Below are positions 7,407-15,019 of a stretch of 26,100 nt of DNA, in pieces (within the stretch, counting starts at the first letter, position 1; each line of letters starts with the position of its first letter). Position numbers and translations under genes: made by a program. The notes under the pieces are model-generated. The model worked only from the letters and a program-made list of their open reading frames with translations. It was not told the origin of the DNA and made no database searches. Source of the DNA: UBA6016 sp041915365 (GTDB lineage: Bacteria; Campylobacterota; Campylobacteria; Campylobacterales; UBA6016). The stretch is from NCBI GenBank assembly GCA_041915365.1, contig JAYSBP010000019.1, positions 1 through 26,100 of the forward strand, in the 5' to 3' direction.

Positions 7407-8003
7407 TCATTTAGGCATAAATACGGTTATATCATTCTCTAAGTAGCCATAACAAAACGTCGCTTTTGGCGAAAGAGACAACACAAATAACTCTAATTCT
7501 GGTTTGCTTATTTTCAGGTATCCGTCACCGTGTGCGTCGATTAATATGTTAAATCTATATTCCTTATTTGACAGCAAAAAGCATTTTTTAACAGACTCAA
7601 AAAAAATATCTTTTTTGCAAAAAGCATAAACTCCGCTTGATAAAACATAATCAAATTTATTATCTATGTCAAAAATAGATGCCACAAAAAAGCCCTTATG
7701 AGGATGCTTTTTTTGAGATTTTTTGATAAATTCACGAACAATATCTATTCCGACATATCCACACTCAAAGTTGTTTTCGCCCATATATTCAGCCATAGCC
7801 CCAAGCCCGCACCCAAAATCGAGAACCGAGTCTTTCTCATTTATTCCAATTAACAACTTCTCAAAACGAAGATTTTGCCGCTCTTTACTTATCCAACCAA
7901 CAGACTCATGCGAGTGGGTAGCCTTTTTGTGCATTGCACGGTATATTCTTTGTTGTCTTTGTTCGTTTAATATTTTTAGTGCGTTAAAACGTAACGTTTT
8001 CAT
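7407..8003 (-). CDS. Class I SAM-dependent methyltransferase
   Basis: A 198-residue protein with the seven-strand methyltransferase fold. Motif I is VLDFGCGLGAM (60-70), followed by the acidic strand end CGYVGIDIV for the SAM ribose and the post-I region FDYVLSSGVYAF. No substrate-specific motif is recognised; the short length and lack of extra domains leave small-molecule or RNA/protein methylation open. The gene overlaps the end of yraN by 20 bases, which implies co-transcription, and is the last gene before trxA. Hand-counted G+C is about 31% over 7441-7740, lower than the roughly 37-40% of neighbouring core genes. In C. jejuni, from memory, yraN and trxA are adjacent without this gene, so it may be a lineage-specific insertion. 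Confidence 0.8.
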   Translation of the reverse strand: MKTLRFNALKILNEQRQQRIYRAMHKKATHSHESVGWISKERQNLRFEKLLIGINEKDSVLDFGCGLGAMAEYMGENNFECGYVGIDIVREFIKKSQKKHPHKGFFVASIFDIDNKFDYVLSSGVYAFCKKDIFFESVKKCFLLSNKEYRFNILIDAHGDGYLKISKPELELFVLSLSPKATFCYGYLENDITVFMPK

Positions 8004-8316
8004 ACAGCTCGCACTCTCCGTTTCTTACGGCAACTAGGTCTATGCAATAAGGTGCATCTATTTTGTTTGCTGCCATATAAGAGTGCATCCCCTTTATGAT
8101 TTTTTTTATTTTTTGGGAGGTCATATTATATACCGGGTCGAAACCCTTACCAGACTTTACCTCTATAAATCTATAAACACCGTTTTTTATTGCAATTATG
8201 TCGATTTCGCTAAATTTTTTTCGTACGTTTCTGGCTACCACTTTATAGCCGAGATTTTCTAGGTATTCGCAGGCTACGCCCTCGGCTTCAAGCCCTTTTG
8301 CTGTCGTGTTTTTCAT
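7984..8316 (-). CDS. YraN/UPF0102 family putative endonuclease-fold protein
   Basis: The 110-residue protein belongs to the YraN (UPF0102) family. It shows the N-terminal KGLEAEGVACEYLENLGY helix and the nuclease-like core EIDIIAIKNGVYRFIEVKSG, where the E-x-D and E-V-K residues form a PD-(D/E)XK-like active site. The biochemical role is unproven in most bacteria; the family is often linked to DNA processing or recombination. The start ATG lies inside the 3' end of the short-chain dehydrogenase gene (29-base overlap) and its own end overlaps the methyltransferase start by 20 bases. These overlaps indicate a tightly packed hom-SDR-yraN-methyltransferase transcript. Confidence 0.9.
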   Translation of the reverse strand: MKNTTAKGLEAEGVACEYLENLGYKVVARNVRKKFSEIDIIAIKNGVYRFIEVKSGKGFDPVYNMTSQKIKKIIKGMHSYMAANKIDAPYCIDLVAVRNGECELYENVTF

Positions 8317-9061
8317 ATCTTAGCGCCACTTTGACTATTTTATCTCTTATCGACACTGGAAATCTGGAGATATTTTTTGCGGCAAAAGCAAATAAGAATG
8401 GAAAAGCGTATTCTTTTTTGTTTTTATCTATCGCTTTTACTATTTTATCAACGGCATCATCAAGCTCCATCAAAAACGGCATCTTAAAGCCGTTTTTATC
8501 CGTTAGCGGTGTTTTTATAAAGCCTGGCTGAATATTGATTACTTTTATGTTTTGAGGTGCTAAAAGTAGTCGCATAGAATCCAAAAATGAGTTAACCGCC
8601 CTTTTTGATGCGCTATATGCGGCCGTGGTGGGAAATGCCACAAAAGAGGCTAGCGATGAAATGGCAACCAACTTTCCACCGCCCTGCATCCTCATCTTAA
8701 GCGCAAAAATATCAAACATCGCCGCAATACCAAGAAGATTAGTGTCTATAATGTTTTTAAAATCACAAAAATCATACAGCTCTGCTTTATGCGCACTAGA
8801 AATTCCAGCATTGGCTATTACGATATCCACTTCATCGCACTCGTCACATATCATTTTACACATATTGCGGAGCGCATCAAAGTCTGTCACGTCGACACTA
8901 AAAGTTTTTATGATTGTTTTATTATTTTGCAGTTCGTTTGCTAGAGCTTTCAGACTCTCTTCTCTTCTGGCTATCAGATAAAGCTTTGAGGCTATGGGGG
9001 CATATCTAGCGGCAAGCTCTCTGCCTATACCACTAGATGCTCCCGTTATTACTACGGTCAA
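8288..9061 (-). CDS. Short-chain dehydrogenase/reductase (classical SDR)
   Basis: A classical SDR of 257 residues from the chosen start. It has the dinucleotide-binding TGASSGIG (6-13), the structural NAG motif in VIANAGIS, the catalytic serine strand VAISSLASF, the YxxxK active site in YSASKRAV, and IQPGFIKTPLT after it. The basic residues after strand 2 (IARREES) suggest NADP(H) preference, by inference. The substrate is unknown. The open frame extends upstream to a TTG at 9109 that lies inside hom and has no ribosome binding site. The TTG at 9059-9061 sits just after the hom stop, has AGAAGG nine bases upstream and begins MTVVITGASS, the usual SDR start, so it was preferred. Confidence 0.88.
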   Translation of the reverse strand: MTVVITGASSGIGRELAARYAPIASKLYLIARREESLKALANELQNNKTIIKTFSVDVTDFDALRNMCKMICDECDEVDIVIANAGISSAHKAELYDFCDFKNIIDTNLLGIAAMFDIFALKMRMQGGGKLVAISSLASFVAFPTTAAYSASKRAVNSFLDSMRLLLAPQNIKVINIQPGFIKTPLTDKNGFKMPFLMELDDAVDKIVKAIDKNKKEYAFPFLFAFAAKNISRFPVSIRDKIVKVALRYEKHDSKRA

Positions 9062-9066
9062 AGGAG

Positions 9067-10335
9067 TTAGCCTTCTATCCTTATCATTGAAGGCTTTTTG
9101 GCTATACAAGATAGTGCCAATACTTCACATAGTGCCTTTTGTATGTTTGCCTCTTTTGCGCTATGTGTACTAAATAGCAAGCTGGCCAAATCGCCTTTAT
9201 TTTTTTGCTTGAAGTTTTCTATAGATATACCGTTTTCAGCTAGAACTGCAGCTATTTTACCAAGGACGCCAACCTCGTCTTTTGCCTCTATGCGAATATA
9301 ATACTTACCCTCTATATCGCCTTTTGACGCTAGATTTAGTCCCGTCTCAAGAGGTCTGTTAAAGCCCATCATAGCAGCAGGACTCTCTGATCTTGCTATC
9401 TCAATGAGATTTGCTATAACTGCGCTCGCCGTGGCATCACCACCAGCTCCAGCCCCATAAAACATAGTCTCTCCGACCTTATCACCGGTAATAGCTACGG
9501 CGTTCATAACGCCGTCGACATCCGCCAGTATATGCTCCCCACTTATAAGCGCAGGATGCACTCTCAGCTCTACGGTACCGCCTCGTTTTTTTGCCACAGC
9601 CAGAAGCTTGATTACATACCCAAAGTCTTTAGCAAATTCTATATCGTCAGACTCTATCTCCGTAATACCCTCTATCAGTATGTCTTCAGGCTTTGCATCT
9701 ATTCCGTATGCTATGGAAGCAAGAATAAGAAGTTTATGTGCAGCGTCACCACCGCCTACATCTAGCGTAGGATCCGCTTCAGCATATCCTAGTTTTTGTG
9801 CATCCGCAAGTACGCCGGCAAATCCAGCACCCTCTTTCATCATACGAGTCAGTATATAGTTGCAAGTACCGTTTACGATACCTTTGATAGACAAAATATG
9901 ATTTGCCGCCAAACCATCCCTGAGCGCATATATCACAGGGATACCGCCTGCAACGCTTGCCTCATAGCCAAAGTGAAGATTTTTTGCCAACTCTTCAAGC
10001 TCTGAGCGGTGGTATGCAAGCATTGCTTTGTTTGCCGTTACTACCGATTTTCCACTTTTTAGAGCGTCTTTGACAACGGCATACGGGAAATCTATCCCAC
10101 CCATCAACTCAACTACAACATCAATAGAATCGTCTTTAAGTACAAAATCTGCGTCAGTTGAGACCTCTATCCCAAGATGAGCGGCTTTTTGTGGCTCTCT
10201 CGTAACACCTTTTACTACTTCTATTTTTTTTCCCGCTCTTGCGGTTATTATGCTTTCGTTTTCTTTCAGTATTTTTACAACTGCACCACCTACGACACCA
10301 AGCCCCAGTACGCCTATTCTAAGCTTATCATCCAT
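9067..10335 (-). CDS. hom: Homoserine dehydrogenase
   Basis: Hom reduces aspartate semialdehyde to homoserine, the branch point to threonine and methionine. The 422-residue product has the N-terminal NAD(P) motif VLGLGVVGGAV (9-19), VVTANKAML, the substrate-site signature GYAEADPTLDVGGGDAAHK, and a C-terminal ACT domain (about 345-422) beginning YYIRIEAKDEVGVLGKIA. The ACT domain implies allosteric feedback, usually by threonine. The gene overlaps the upstream aminotransferase by eight bases, and together with dapB it makes the neighbourhood rich in aspartate-family enzymes. Confidence 0.96.
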   Translation of the reverse strand: MDDKLRIGVLGLGVVGGAVVKILKENESIITARAGKKIEVVKGVTREPQKAAHLGIEVSTDADFVLKDDSIDVVVELMGGIDFPYAVVKDALKSGKSVVTANKAMLAYHRSELEELAKNLHFGYEASVAGGIPVIYALRDGLAANHILSIKGIVNGTCNYILTRMMKEGAGFAGVLADAQKLGYAEADPTLDVGGGDAAHKLLILASIAYGIDAKPEDILIEGITEIESDDIEFAKDFGYVIKLLAVAKKRGGTVELRVHPALISGEHILADVDGVMNAVAITGDKVGETMFYGAGAGGDATASAVIANLIEIARSESPAAMMGFNRPLETGLNLASKGDIEGKYYIRIEAKDEVGVLGKIAAVLAENGISIENFKQKNKGDLASLLFSTHSAKEANIQKALCEVLALSCIAKKPSMIRIEG

Positions 10336-11515
10336 CTTTCAAAAACTCTTTTATATTTTTTGCCGCTTGTTTGATTCTTTTTTCATTTTCTATAAAAGCA
10401 ATTCTCACATACTCATCGCCGTAAGGGCCAAATCCTATCCCTGGACTGACAGCCACATTCGCTTCAAGAAGTAGTTTTTTTGAGAACTCCAAACTTCCTA
10501 AATGTCTATACTGCTCAGGTATCTTTGCCCAAGCAAACATGGAAGCTTTTGGTTTTTCTATCTTCCAACCAGCTTCGTTAAAACTTTCTATTAGGCAATT
10601 CATTCTTTTTTCGTAGGTTTGCCTGATTTGCTCAACATCTTCAGTGCCGTTATTTAGTGCCTCTATAGCCGCAACTTGCACTGACGTATGCATACCATAG
10701 TCAAAATAGCTTTTTATTTTTGCAAGAGCGCCCACAAGTCTTTTATTTCCAACAACAAAACCAACCCTCCAGCCGGCCATGTTATAGCTTTTTGAAAGAG
10801 TAAATGTCTCAACCGCCACATCTTTTGCGCCAGGTATTTGCATAATAGACGGCGTTTTGTAATCGCCAAAGCTAATATCTGCATATGCGATGTCAGAGAT
10901 GATATAAAATCTCTCTTTTTTGGCCAGAGCAACAAGCTTCTCGTAAAAATCAAGCTCCACACAAACCGTTGTCGGGTTGTTTGGAAAGTTGACTACGACG
11001 TATTTTGGTTTTGGTGTGGACTCTTTGATCGCTTTTTCTAATTTGCTGAAAAAATCACCGTCCTCTGGACTTAGCGGAACCCTATTGACATTTCCACCGC
11101 AAAGCACTATGCCGTATGTATGTATCGGGTAGCTAGGGTCCGGCACTATCGCAAGGTCACCTGGGTCTGTTATGGCCATAACAAGATGAACATACCCTTC
11201 TTTTGATCCTATCGTGGCTATTGCTTCGCTCTCTGGGTCAAGGACGACGTCGTACTTTCTATCATACCATTTGCATATCGCTTCTCTAAGCTTATATATA
11301 CCTTTTGAAGCCGAATATCTATGAGTTCTCGTTCTTTTGAGCACTTCTACGGCTTTGTCGACTATGTGTGGTGGCGTATCTCCATCGGGATTACCCATAC
11401 TGAAATCTATGACATCTTCGCCTGCATACCTCTGTTGCATTTTGAGGTCGTTCACCTGCGCAAATACATACTGCGGCAATCTTTTTATTCTATTAAACTC
11501 TATCTCTTCAAACAT
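10328..11515 (-). CDS. PLP-dependent aminotransferase, AlaC/LL-DAP aminotransferase-like
   Basis: A fold-type I class I/II aminotransferase of 395 residues. Visible landmarks are DFSMGNPDGDTPP near the N-terminus, ATIGSKEGYVHL for cofactor phosphate, the substrate/cofactor block VVNFPNNPTT, SDIAYADISFG, and the PLP lysine in TLSKSYNMAGWRVG. The sequence style is that of the AlaC (YfdZ) and LL-diaminopimelate aminotransferase branch. Campylobacterota carry this gene directly before hom (Cj0150c in C. jejuni, from memory). It may transaminate alanine/2-oxoglutarate, or act in methionine or lysine metabolism; the sequence alone does not decide. Its stop overlaps the hom start by eight bases. Confidence 0.9.
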   Translation of the reverse strand: MFEEIEFNRIKRLPQYVFAQVNDLKMQQRYAGEDVIDFSMGNPDGDTPPHIVDKAVEVLKRTRTHRYSASKGIYKLREAICKWYDRKYDVVLDPESEAIATIGSKEGYVHLVMAITDPGDLAIVPDPSYPIHTYGIVLCGGNVNRVPLSPEDGDFFSKLEKAIKESTPKPKYVVVNFPNNPTTVCVELDFYEKLVALAKKERFYIISDIAYADISFGDYKTPSIMQIPGAKDVAVETFTLSKSYNMAGWRVGFVVGNKRLVGALAKIKSYFDYGMHTSVQVAAIEALNNGTEDVEQIRQTYEKRMNCLIESFNEAGWKIEKPKASMFAWAKIPEQYRHLGSLEFSKKLLLEANVAVSPGIGFGPYGDEYVRIAFIENEKRIKQAAKNIKEFLKDG

Positions 11516-11547
11516 TTTTTATCTCCGTAACTTGACTTCGTAATATT

Positions 11548-12426
11548 TTATTGTTTTGGCTTTGTTGCGTTCACTTCTTTTTTGGCTTCGGTTTTGCCCG
11601 ACAACTTATTGTATTCTTCTTCACTAATCTCTCTTAGCTTGCCGTTTTTATAGTGATATCTTATTTTCCCACCGGCTTTTGACTCTATGGTTGTTGCCCC
11701 TGCTACCACCTTGACCTGAGCGTGCCCAAATGCAACAAGCTGCTCTCTGCTTGTATTAAAGTCAAATTTGTGCTCGGCAACCGTTTCAAACCATTTATTG
11801 GTAGGTGTATCTAGGTATCTAATCCCAATCCAGACTTTTTTAGTCGGCTCAACAAAAAAACTACTTTGCGCCGCAACGGGCGCATTTTGGTGCTGTGCAG
11901 TTATATTTTTATCGGCAGAGGCCGTTATATTTTTATCTGTGACGTTTTTATCAGTCGCATTCTGATCGGTCGCATTTTGGTCAAATGCAACGTTAAAAGA
12001 TATAGACGCATTGGTCTCATTAATCTCAGTCTGCAAACCGGTAGAGCCATTTGTCTCTGGAGTGCTCAATGAATTTTGCACATAAAGCATATAGCCGCCT
12101 CCTATTGTGACTGCGGCAATTAAGGCTATGAGCGCAACTTTTGATGTCGGCTTTTTATCGTTTTTAGCGGCCTCTGCATTCAACTTGTCGATAGTAGGTA
12201 CTTCCGGCTCTTTTATGCTGTGAAACGCTTCAAACTCCTTTGTCCACTCCGACAAATCAAGGTCAAACTCTCGCTCTAGTATCTTAACAAGCCCTTTTGC
12301 TTTAACCGGATTTAGCCTATCAAAACGCTTGTTTACTATGTCATCAAGTGTAGTCTGTACGATATGGGCTTTTGATACTACAACCTCAGGGTCAAGATTT
12401 TTGAGCTCTTCGAGACCTTTTTTCAT
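11548..12426 (-). CDS. Bitopic membrane protein, RodZ-like layout, with nine N-glycosylation sequons
   Basis: The 292-residue product has a charged cytoplasmic helical domain (1-92), one membrane segment (about 97-116, VALIALIAAVTIGG then YMLYV), a low-complexity linker (118-185) and a compact C-terminal domain (190-275) containing KKVWIGIRYLD and AFGHAQVKV. The order resembles RodZ (cytoplasmic domain, membrane anchor, linker, DUF4115-like domain), and it occupies the position of C. jejuni Cj0152c. The predicted periplasmic part contains nine D/E-x-N-x-S/T sequons: N126, N139, N151, N156, N161, N166, N174, N224 and N286, two of them DQNAT. Cj0152c is, as I recall, a known Pgl glycoprotein. 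The basic residues KKPTSK before the membrane segment support an N-in, C-out topology. It follows the methylase gene by four bases. RodZ-like function in cell shape is inference. Confidence 0.8.
   Translation of the reverse strand: MKKGLEELKNLDPEVVVSKAHIVQTTLDDIVNKRFDRLNPVKAKGLVKILEREFDLDLSEWTKEFEAFHSIKEPEVPTIDKLNAEAAKNDKKPTSKVALIALIAAVTIGGGYMLYVQNSLSTPETNGSTGLQTEINETNASISFNVAFDQNATDQNATDKNVTDKNITASADKNITAQHQNAPVAAQSSFFVEPTKKVWIGIRYLDTPTNKWFETVAEHKFDFNTSREQLVAFGHAQVKVVAGATTIESKAGGKIRYHYKNGKLREISEEEYNKLSGKTEAKKEVNATKPKQ
11899..11982 (-). repeat. In-frame 15-base repeat array encoding glycosylation sequons
   Basis: Within the membrane protein gene, residues 149-176 are encoded by four consecutive 15-base units (DQNAT, DQNAT, DKNVT, DKNIT), a nine-base interruption (ASA) and a fifth unit (DKNIT). 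The units are not identical at DNA level: Asn is encoded AAT or AAC and Thr by ACC, ACT, ACA and ACG. The repeat is therefore either old or kept by selection on the peptide pattern, not a fresh slippage product. Every unit is a complete bacterial N-glycosylation sequon. Confidence 0.85.
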
Positions 12427-12430
12427 TAAG

Positions 12431-13108
12431 TTACCTCATCCTATCGATTAAAATTGCGGCTGCAACTGCCACATTTAGAGAATCAAAACCGTTGTGCATT
12501 TTTATTGTGACTATTTTATCAGCTTTTTGCATTACTTTCTTTGGTAGGCCTTCACCTTCGCTACCCATCATTAGCAACGTTTTATCGCCGACGGAGATAT
12601 CCTTGCCCTCTTCGCCGCCCAAGCCTGCGGCGATTACTGTAAATCCTATCTGGCGAAGCTCGTTTATCATGTCAAGAGCGTTTGGAATGACGGCAATAGG
12701 CACATCAAATATTGCGCCGCTACTGGCTTTTGCTGCGGCTTCTAGGTTTATATCCTTAACTTGCGATATTATAATCCCATCTACGCCGAGGGCGTAAGCG
12801 CTACGGATGATTGAGCCTATGTTGCCCATATCTGTCACCCCAACAAGCGACAATAAAAAATTTGCCTTTTTTAACTTCTCAAGAGACGACAGCTCTGGAT
12901 CTAAAACCTTTGCCAAAAAGCCTTGATGGGAACCGCCCCTAGCCATAGCTTGAGCTTTTTTTTCATCAAGCTTTACTATCTTTTTGCCTAGTTTTACTAG
13001 CTGCGCAAACTCTTTTTTATCTATCTCTTTGGCTAGATAGACCTCCTCCACCAAGGATGGATGCTTGTTAACAAGGTGCCAAAAAACCTGTTTTCCGTAT
13101 ATAAACAT
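12431..13108 (-). CDS. rlmB: TrmH/SpoU-family rRNA 2'-O-methyltransferase (RlmB-like)
   Basis: The 225-residue protein is a SPOUT methyltransferase of the TrmH family. The N-terminal L30-like substrate-binding domain covers about 1-75, with the family start MFIYGKQVFW. The trefoil-knot catalytic domain shows motif 1 DMGNIGSIIRSA with the catalytic arginine, motif 2 LMMGSEGEGL, and motif 3 DSLNVAVAAAI. RlmB methylates a guanosine ribose in 23S rRNA; other TrmH-family targets in 23S rRNA or tRNA cannot be excluded. In this order it matches Cj0153c of C. jejuni. It lies 42 bases after rsmI and four before the membrane protein gene. Confidence 0.88.
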   Translation of the reverse strand: MFIYGKQVFWHLVNKHPSLVEEVYLAKEIDKKEFAQLVKLGKKIVKLDEKKAQAMARGGSHQGFLAKVLDPELSSLEKLKKANFLLSLVGVTDMGNIGSIIRSAYALGVDGIIISQVKDINLEAAAKASSGAIFDVPIAVIPNALDMINELRQIGFTVIAAGLGGEEGKDISVGDKTLLMMGSEGEGLPKKVMQKADKIVTIKMHNGFDSLNVAVAAAILIDRMR

Positions 13109-13150
13109 AGATAAATTCTAGCTAAAATAATATAAATCAGAGGGTGTGTG

Positions 13151-13978
13151 CTAGGAGTCTTTTTTGATTAATTCTTCGTATACGCTTTTTGGGTTTTCGC
13201 CTGTAATTTTGGCTATTAATTTTGCAGCTTGTTTTTTTGGTAAATCTAACTGCAAAACTTCATCCAAAGAGAGTGACAAAAAACCTGATTGCTTATTTGA
13301 AAACATTACAATCACAACCCACTCGCCTTTTGTGGAAAAGGTTTTTAGTTTTTCCGCAAACTCAGCCGCAGAAACTCTAAAATATTTTTGGTGTATTTTT
13401 GTCAACTCTTTTGCGGCAAAAACCGCAGCCTCACTGTCCACATCACAAAGTTCTTTTGCAAATTGCTCTATTCTATGTGGAGCCTCATAAAAAATTATTG
13501 GATGTACCGATGATTGCAGTTCCCTTAATTCGTCAATCCTTGAGCCGCTTTTATGCGGCAAAAACCCATGAAAAACAAACTTACTATCTAGAAAACCACT
13601 TGCGGCATACGCTGTCACTGCTGCACTAGCTCCTGGAAGGACATCATAGTCTATTTCATTTTTTTGGGCATACTCAACCAACAAAGCCCCAGGATCACTA
13701 ATACAAGGCATACCGGCGTCGCTCATATAAACGCAATTTTTTTCAAAGATTGATAGTTCTATATCCTGAAGTATTTTCTCTTCATTATGTGAGTGGAGTG
13801 AATAAAAAGTTTTTTTTGAGATTTGCGCATCAAAACGCTGATTTAGGAGGTCGAAAAGTTTTTTTGTAACCCTAGTATCCTCGCAAAATACAACTTCAGC
13901 ATCTTGCATAGCCTTTACGGCTCTGAAGGTCATATCCTCCAGATTGCCGATTGGCGTTGGGATAAAAGTAAGAGGCAA
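13151..13978 (-). CDS. rsmI: 16S rRNA (cytidine-2'-O)-methyltransferase RsmI
   Basis: RsmI methylates the ribose of C1402 in the decoding centre of 16S rRNA. The 275-residue protein has the tetrapyrrole-methylase fold, with LTFIPTPIGNLEDMTFRA at the N-terminus, VFCEDTRVTKKL, YMSDAGMPCISDPGA for SAM binding, PGASAAVTAYAASG, and the active-site block FYEAPHRI. The start is TTG: an in-frame TGA lies only 12 bases upstream, so this is the first available start, and the ribosome binding site is poor. It follows the rpmE stop by four bases, so coupling to rpmE translation is likely. Confidence 0.95.
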   Translation of the reverse strand: MPLTFIPTPIGNLEDMTFRAVKAMQDAEVVFCEDTRVTKKLFDLLNQRFDAQISKKTFYSLHSHNEEKILQDIELSIFEKNCVYMSDAGMPCISDPGALLVEYAQKNEIDYDVLPGASAAVTAYAASGFLDSKFVFHGFLPHKSGSRIDELRELQSSVHPIIFYEAPHRIEQFAKELCDVDSEAAVFAAKELTKIHQKYFRVSAAEFAEKLKTFSTKGEWVVIVMFSNKQSGFLSLSLDEVLQLDLPKKQAAKLIAKITGENPKSVYEELIKKDS

Positions 13979-13982
13979 AGGA

Positions 13983-14183
13983 TTAGTTCATATTGTATTT
14001 TTTCTTGAATTTCTCTACTTTACCGGCAGCGTCAACTAGTTTTTCTTCGCCTGTAAAAAATGGATGGCATTTGCTGCAGATGTCAACTCTCATCTCTGAT
14101 TGAAGAGATTTTGTTGTGAATTTGTTACCGCAAACACAGCTTACTGAACACTCTACATAGTTTGGATGAATATCTTTTCTCAT
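13983..14183 (-). CDS. rpmE: 50S ribosomal protein L31, zinc-binding type
   Basis: A 66-residue L31 of the zinc-containing (C+) type. The four metal ligands C16, C18, C36 and C39 are present in SCVCGNKF and CSKCHPFFTG. The N-terminal MRKDIHPNY and the basic C-terminal KFKKKYN are typical. An AAGGA ribosome binding site lies seven bases before the ATG. It starts a unit with rsmI, four bases downstream. A zinc-free paralogue for zinc starvation is not in this window. Confidence 0.97.
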   Translation of the reverse strand: MRKDIHPNYVECSVSCVCGNKFTTKSLQSEMRVDICSKCHPFFTGEEKLVDAAGKVEKFKKKYNMN

Positions 14184-14242
14184 TGTTATTCCTTGGTGGT
14201 TTATCTAAAAAGCTAAAAAAATTTTCAGAAAATTAAGGCGAA

Positions 14243-14248
14243 ATTTTA
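14243..14248 (-). promoter_or_regulatory. Candidate rpmE promoter, -10 element
   Basis: On the minus strand these bases read TAAAAT within the context TTTGATAAAATTT, 59 bases upstream of the rpmE ATG and in the 96-base gap after rsmE. It resembles Campylobacterota vegetative -10 boxes, where the -35 box is usually weak. A 15-base AT-rich near-palindrome (AATTTTC-A-GAAAATT) lies between it and the start codon. Support is by pattern only. Confidence 0.4.
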
Positions 14249-14279
14249 TCAAAAAGTTTTTTAAATCTTTATATAAATT

Positions 14280-14951
14280 TTATATCAACGCCAAACTTGC
14301 CGCCGCAACGGCAGCCGTCTCGCTTCTGAGTATATTTGGAGCTGTAAACGATACAATTTTTTGTGCGCTTTTTTTTATAAGCTCCCGCTCTCTCTCACTA
14401 AAACCGCCCTCAGGGCCTATCAAAAAAGTTCCACTTCGTATATATCTTATATTCTCGCCTCCAAAATCAAAAGCAAAAAATGGAATGTTCATATCGCAAA
14501 ATTCATCTAAGCTTTGGCATACGGCAGTCTCCATCAGGCTCGCTCTTCCGCACTGACAACAAGAGCTTATAAGTATGCGCATCAGTCTCTCTTTATCTAT
14601 TTTAAAATTTTTCTGGCTTCTGTCTGAGTATATAAAGTATATTTTTGACACTCCAGCCTCATTTAGCATCGGGAGTGTTTTTTCTATGGTTTTTGGGTCA
14701 ACAACGCACCACGCTATTTCACAACCTACAAACTTATCTTTTGGGCCAGTTTTTTGACCAGTTAGCGAAAGAATTGCATCTTTTTTGCTTACGGCCTGAA
14801 CTTCATACTCATACAAGTTTTCGTCAACAAGATTTCTGAAAAAGAATTTTTCATTCTCTTTTGAGCGCCTAGATAAAAATAGATGGCGGAATGTATCTCC
14901 CTCTATCTTTAATGTTTGTGCGCCACTACGCTCATCGTATGAAAAAACCAA
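14280..14951 (-). CDS. rsmE: 16S rRNA (uracil-N3)-methyltransferase RsmE
   Basis: RsmE methylates U1498 of 16S rRNA. From the chosen start it has 223 residues. The N-terminal PUA-like domain includes LKIEGDTFRHLF and the C-terminal SPOUT domain has IAWCVVDPKTIEKTL, the SAM-knot strand FLIGPEGGFSERE and ILRSETAAVAA. The frame extends to a TTG at 14991-14993, but that start has no ribosome binding site. The TTG at 14949-14951 has GGAG eight bases upstream and gives MVFSYDERSGAQTLKIEGD, which matches the normal spacing between the initiator and the first conserved strand in this family. It was therefore chosen. The gene starts the long minus-strand block and faces the AAA+ ATPase gene. Confidence 0.93.
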   Translation of the reverse strand: MVFSYDERSGAQTLKIEGDTFRHLFLSRRSKENEKFFFRNLVDENLYEYEVQAVSKKDAILSLTGQKTGPKDKFVGCEIAWCVVDPKTIEKTLPMLNEAGVSKIYFIYSDRSQKNFKIDKERLMRILISSCCQCGRASLMETAVCQSLDEFCDMNIPFFAFDFGGENIRYIRSGTFLIGPEGGFSERERELIKKSAQKIVSFTAPNILRSETAAVAAASLALI

Positions 14952-14978
14952 TTTTAACGCTCCAAAAGAATTTTCTTG

Positions 14979-14984
14979 TAAAAT
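14979..14984 (+). promoter_or_regulatory. Candidate promoter -10 element for the AAA+ ATPase gene
   Basis: TAAAAT preceded at the extended position by TG (TTGTAAAAT) lies in the divergent gap between rsmE and the ATPase gene, 36 bases before the proposed TTG start. No clear -35 box is present. If used, transcription would start near 14991, downstream of the ATG at 14939, which argues that the ATG is not the start. Confidence 0.4.
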
Positions 14985-15019
14985 CGTACGCAAAAATTAA
15001 CAAAATTTGGGAAAACGAT

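Noticed and set aside
13109..13150. 42-base gap before the rlmB-like gene, searched for a small gene or strong promoter
   Set aside because: Only AT-rich sequence with a weak TATATT element was found; read-through from rsmI explains expression equally well.
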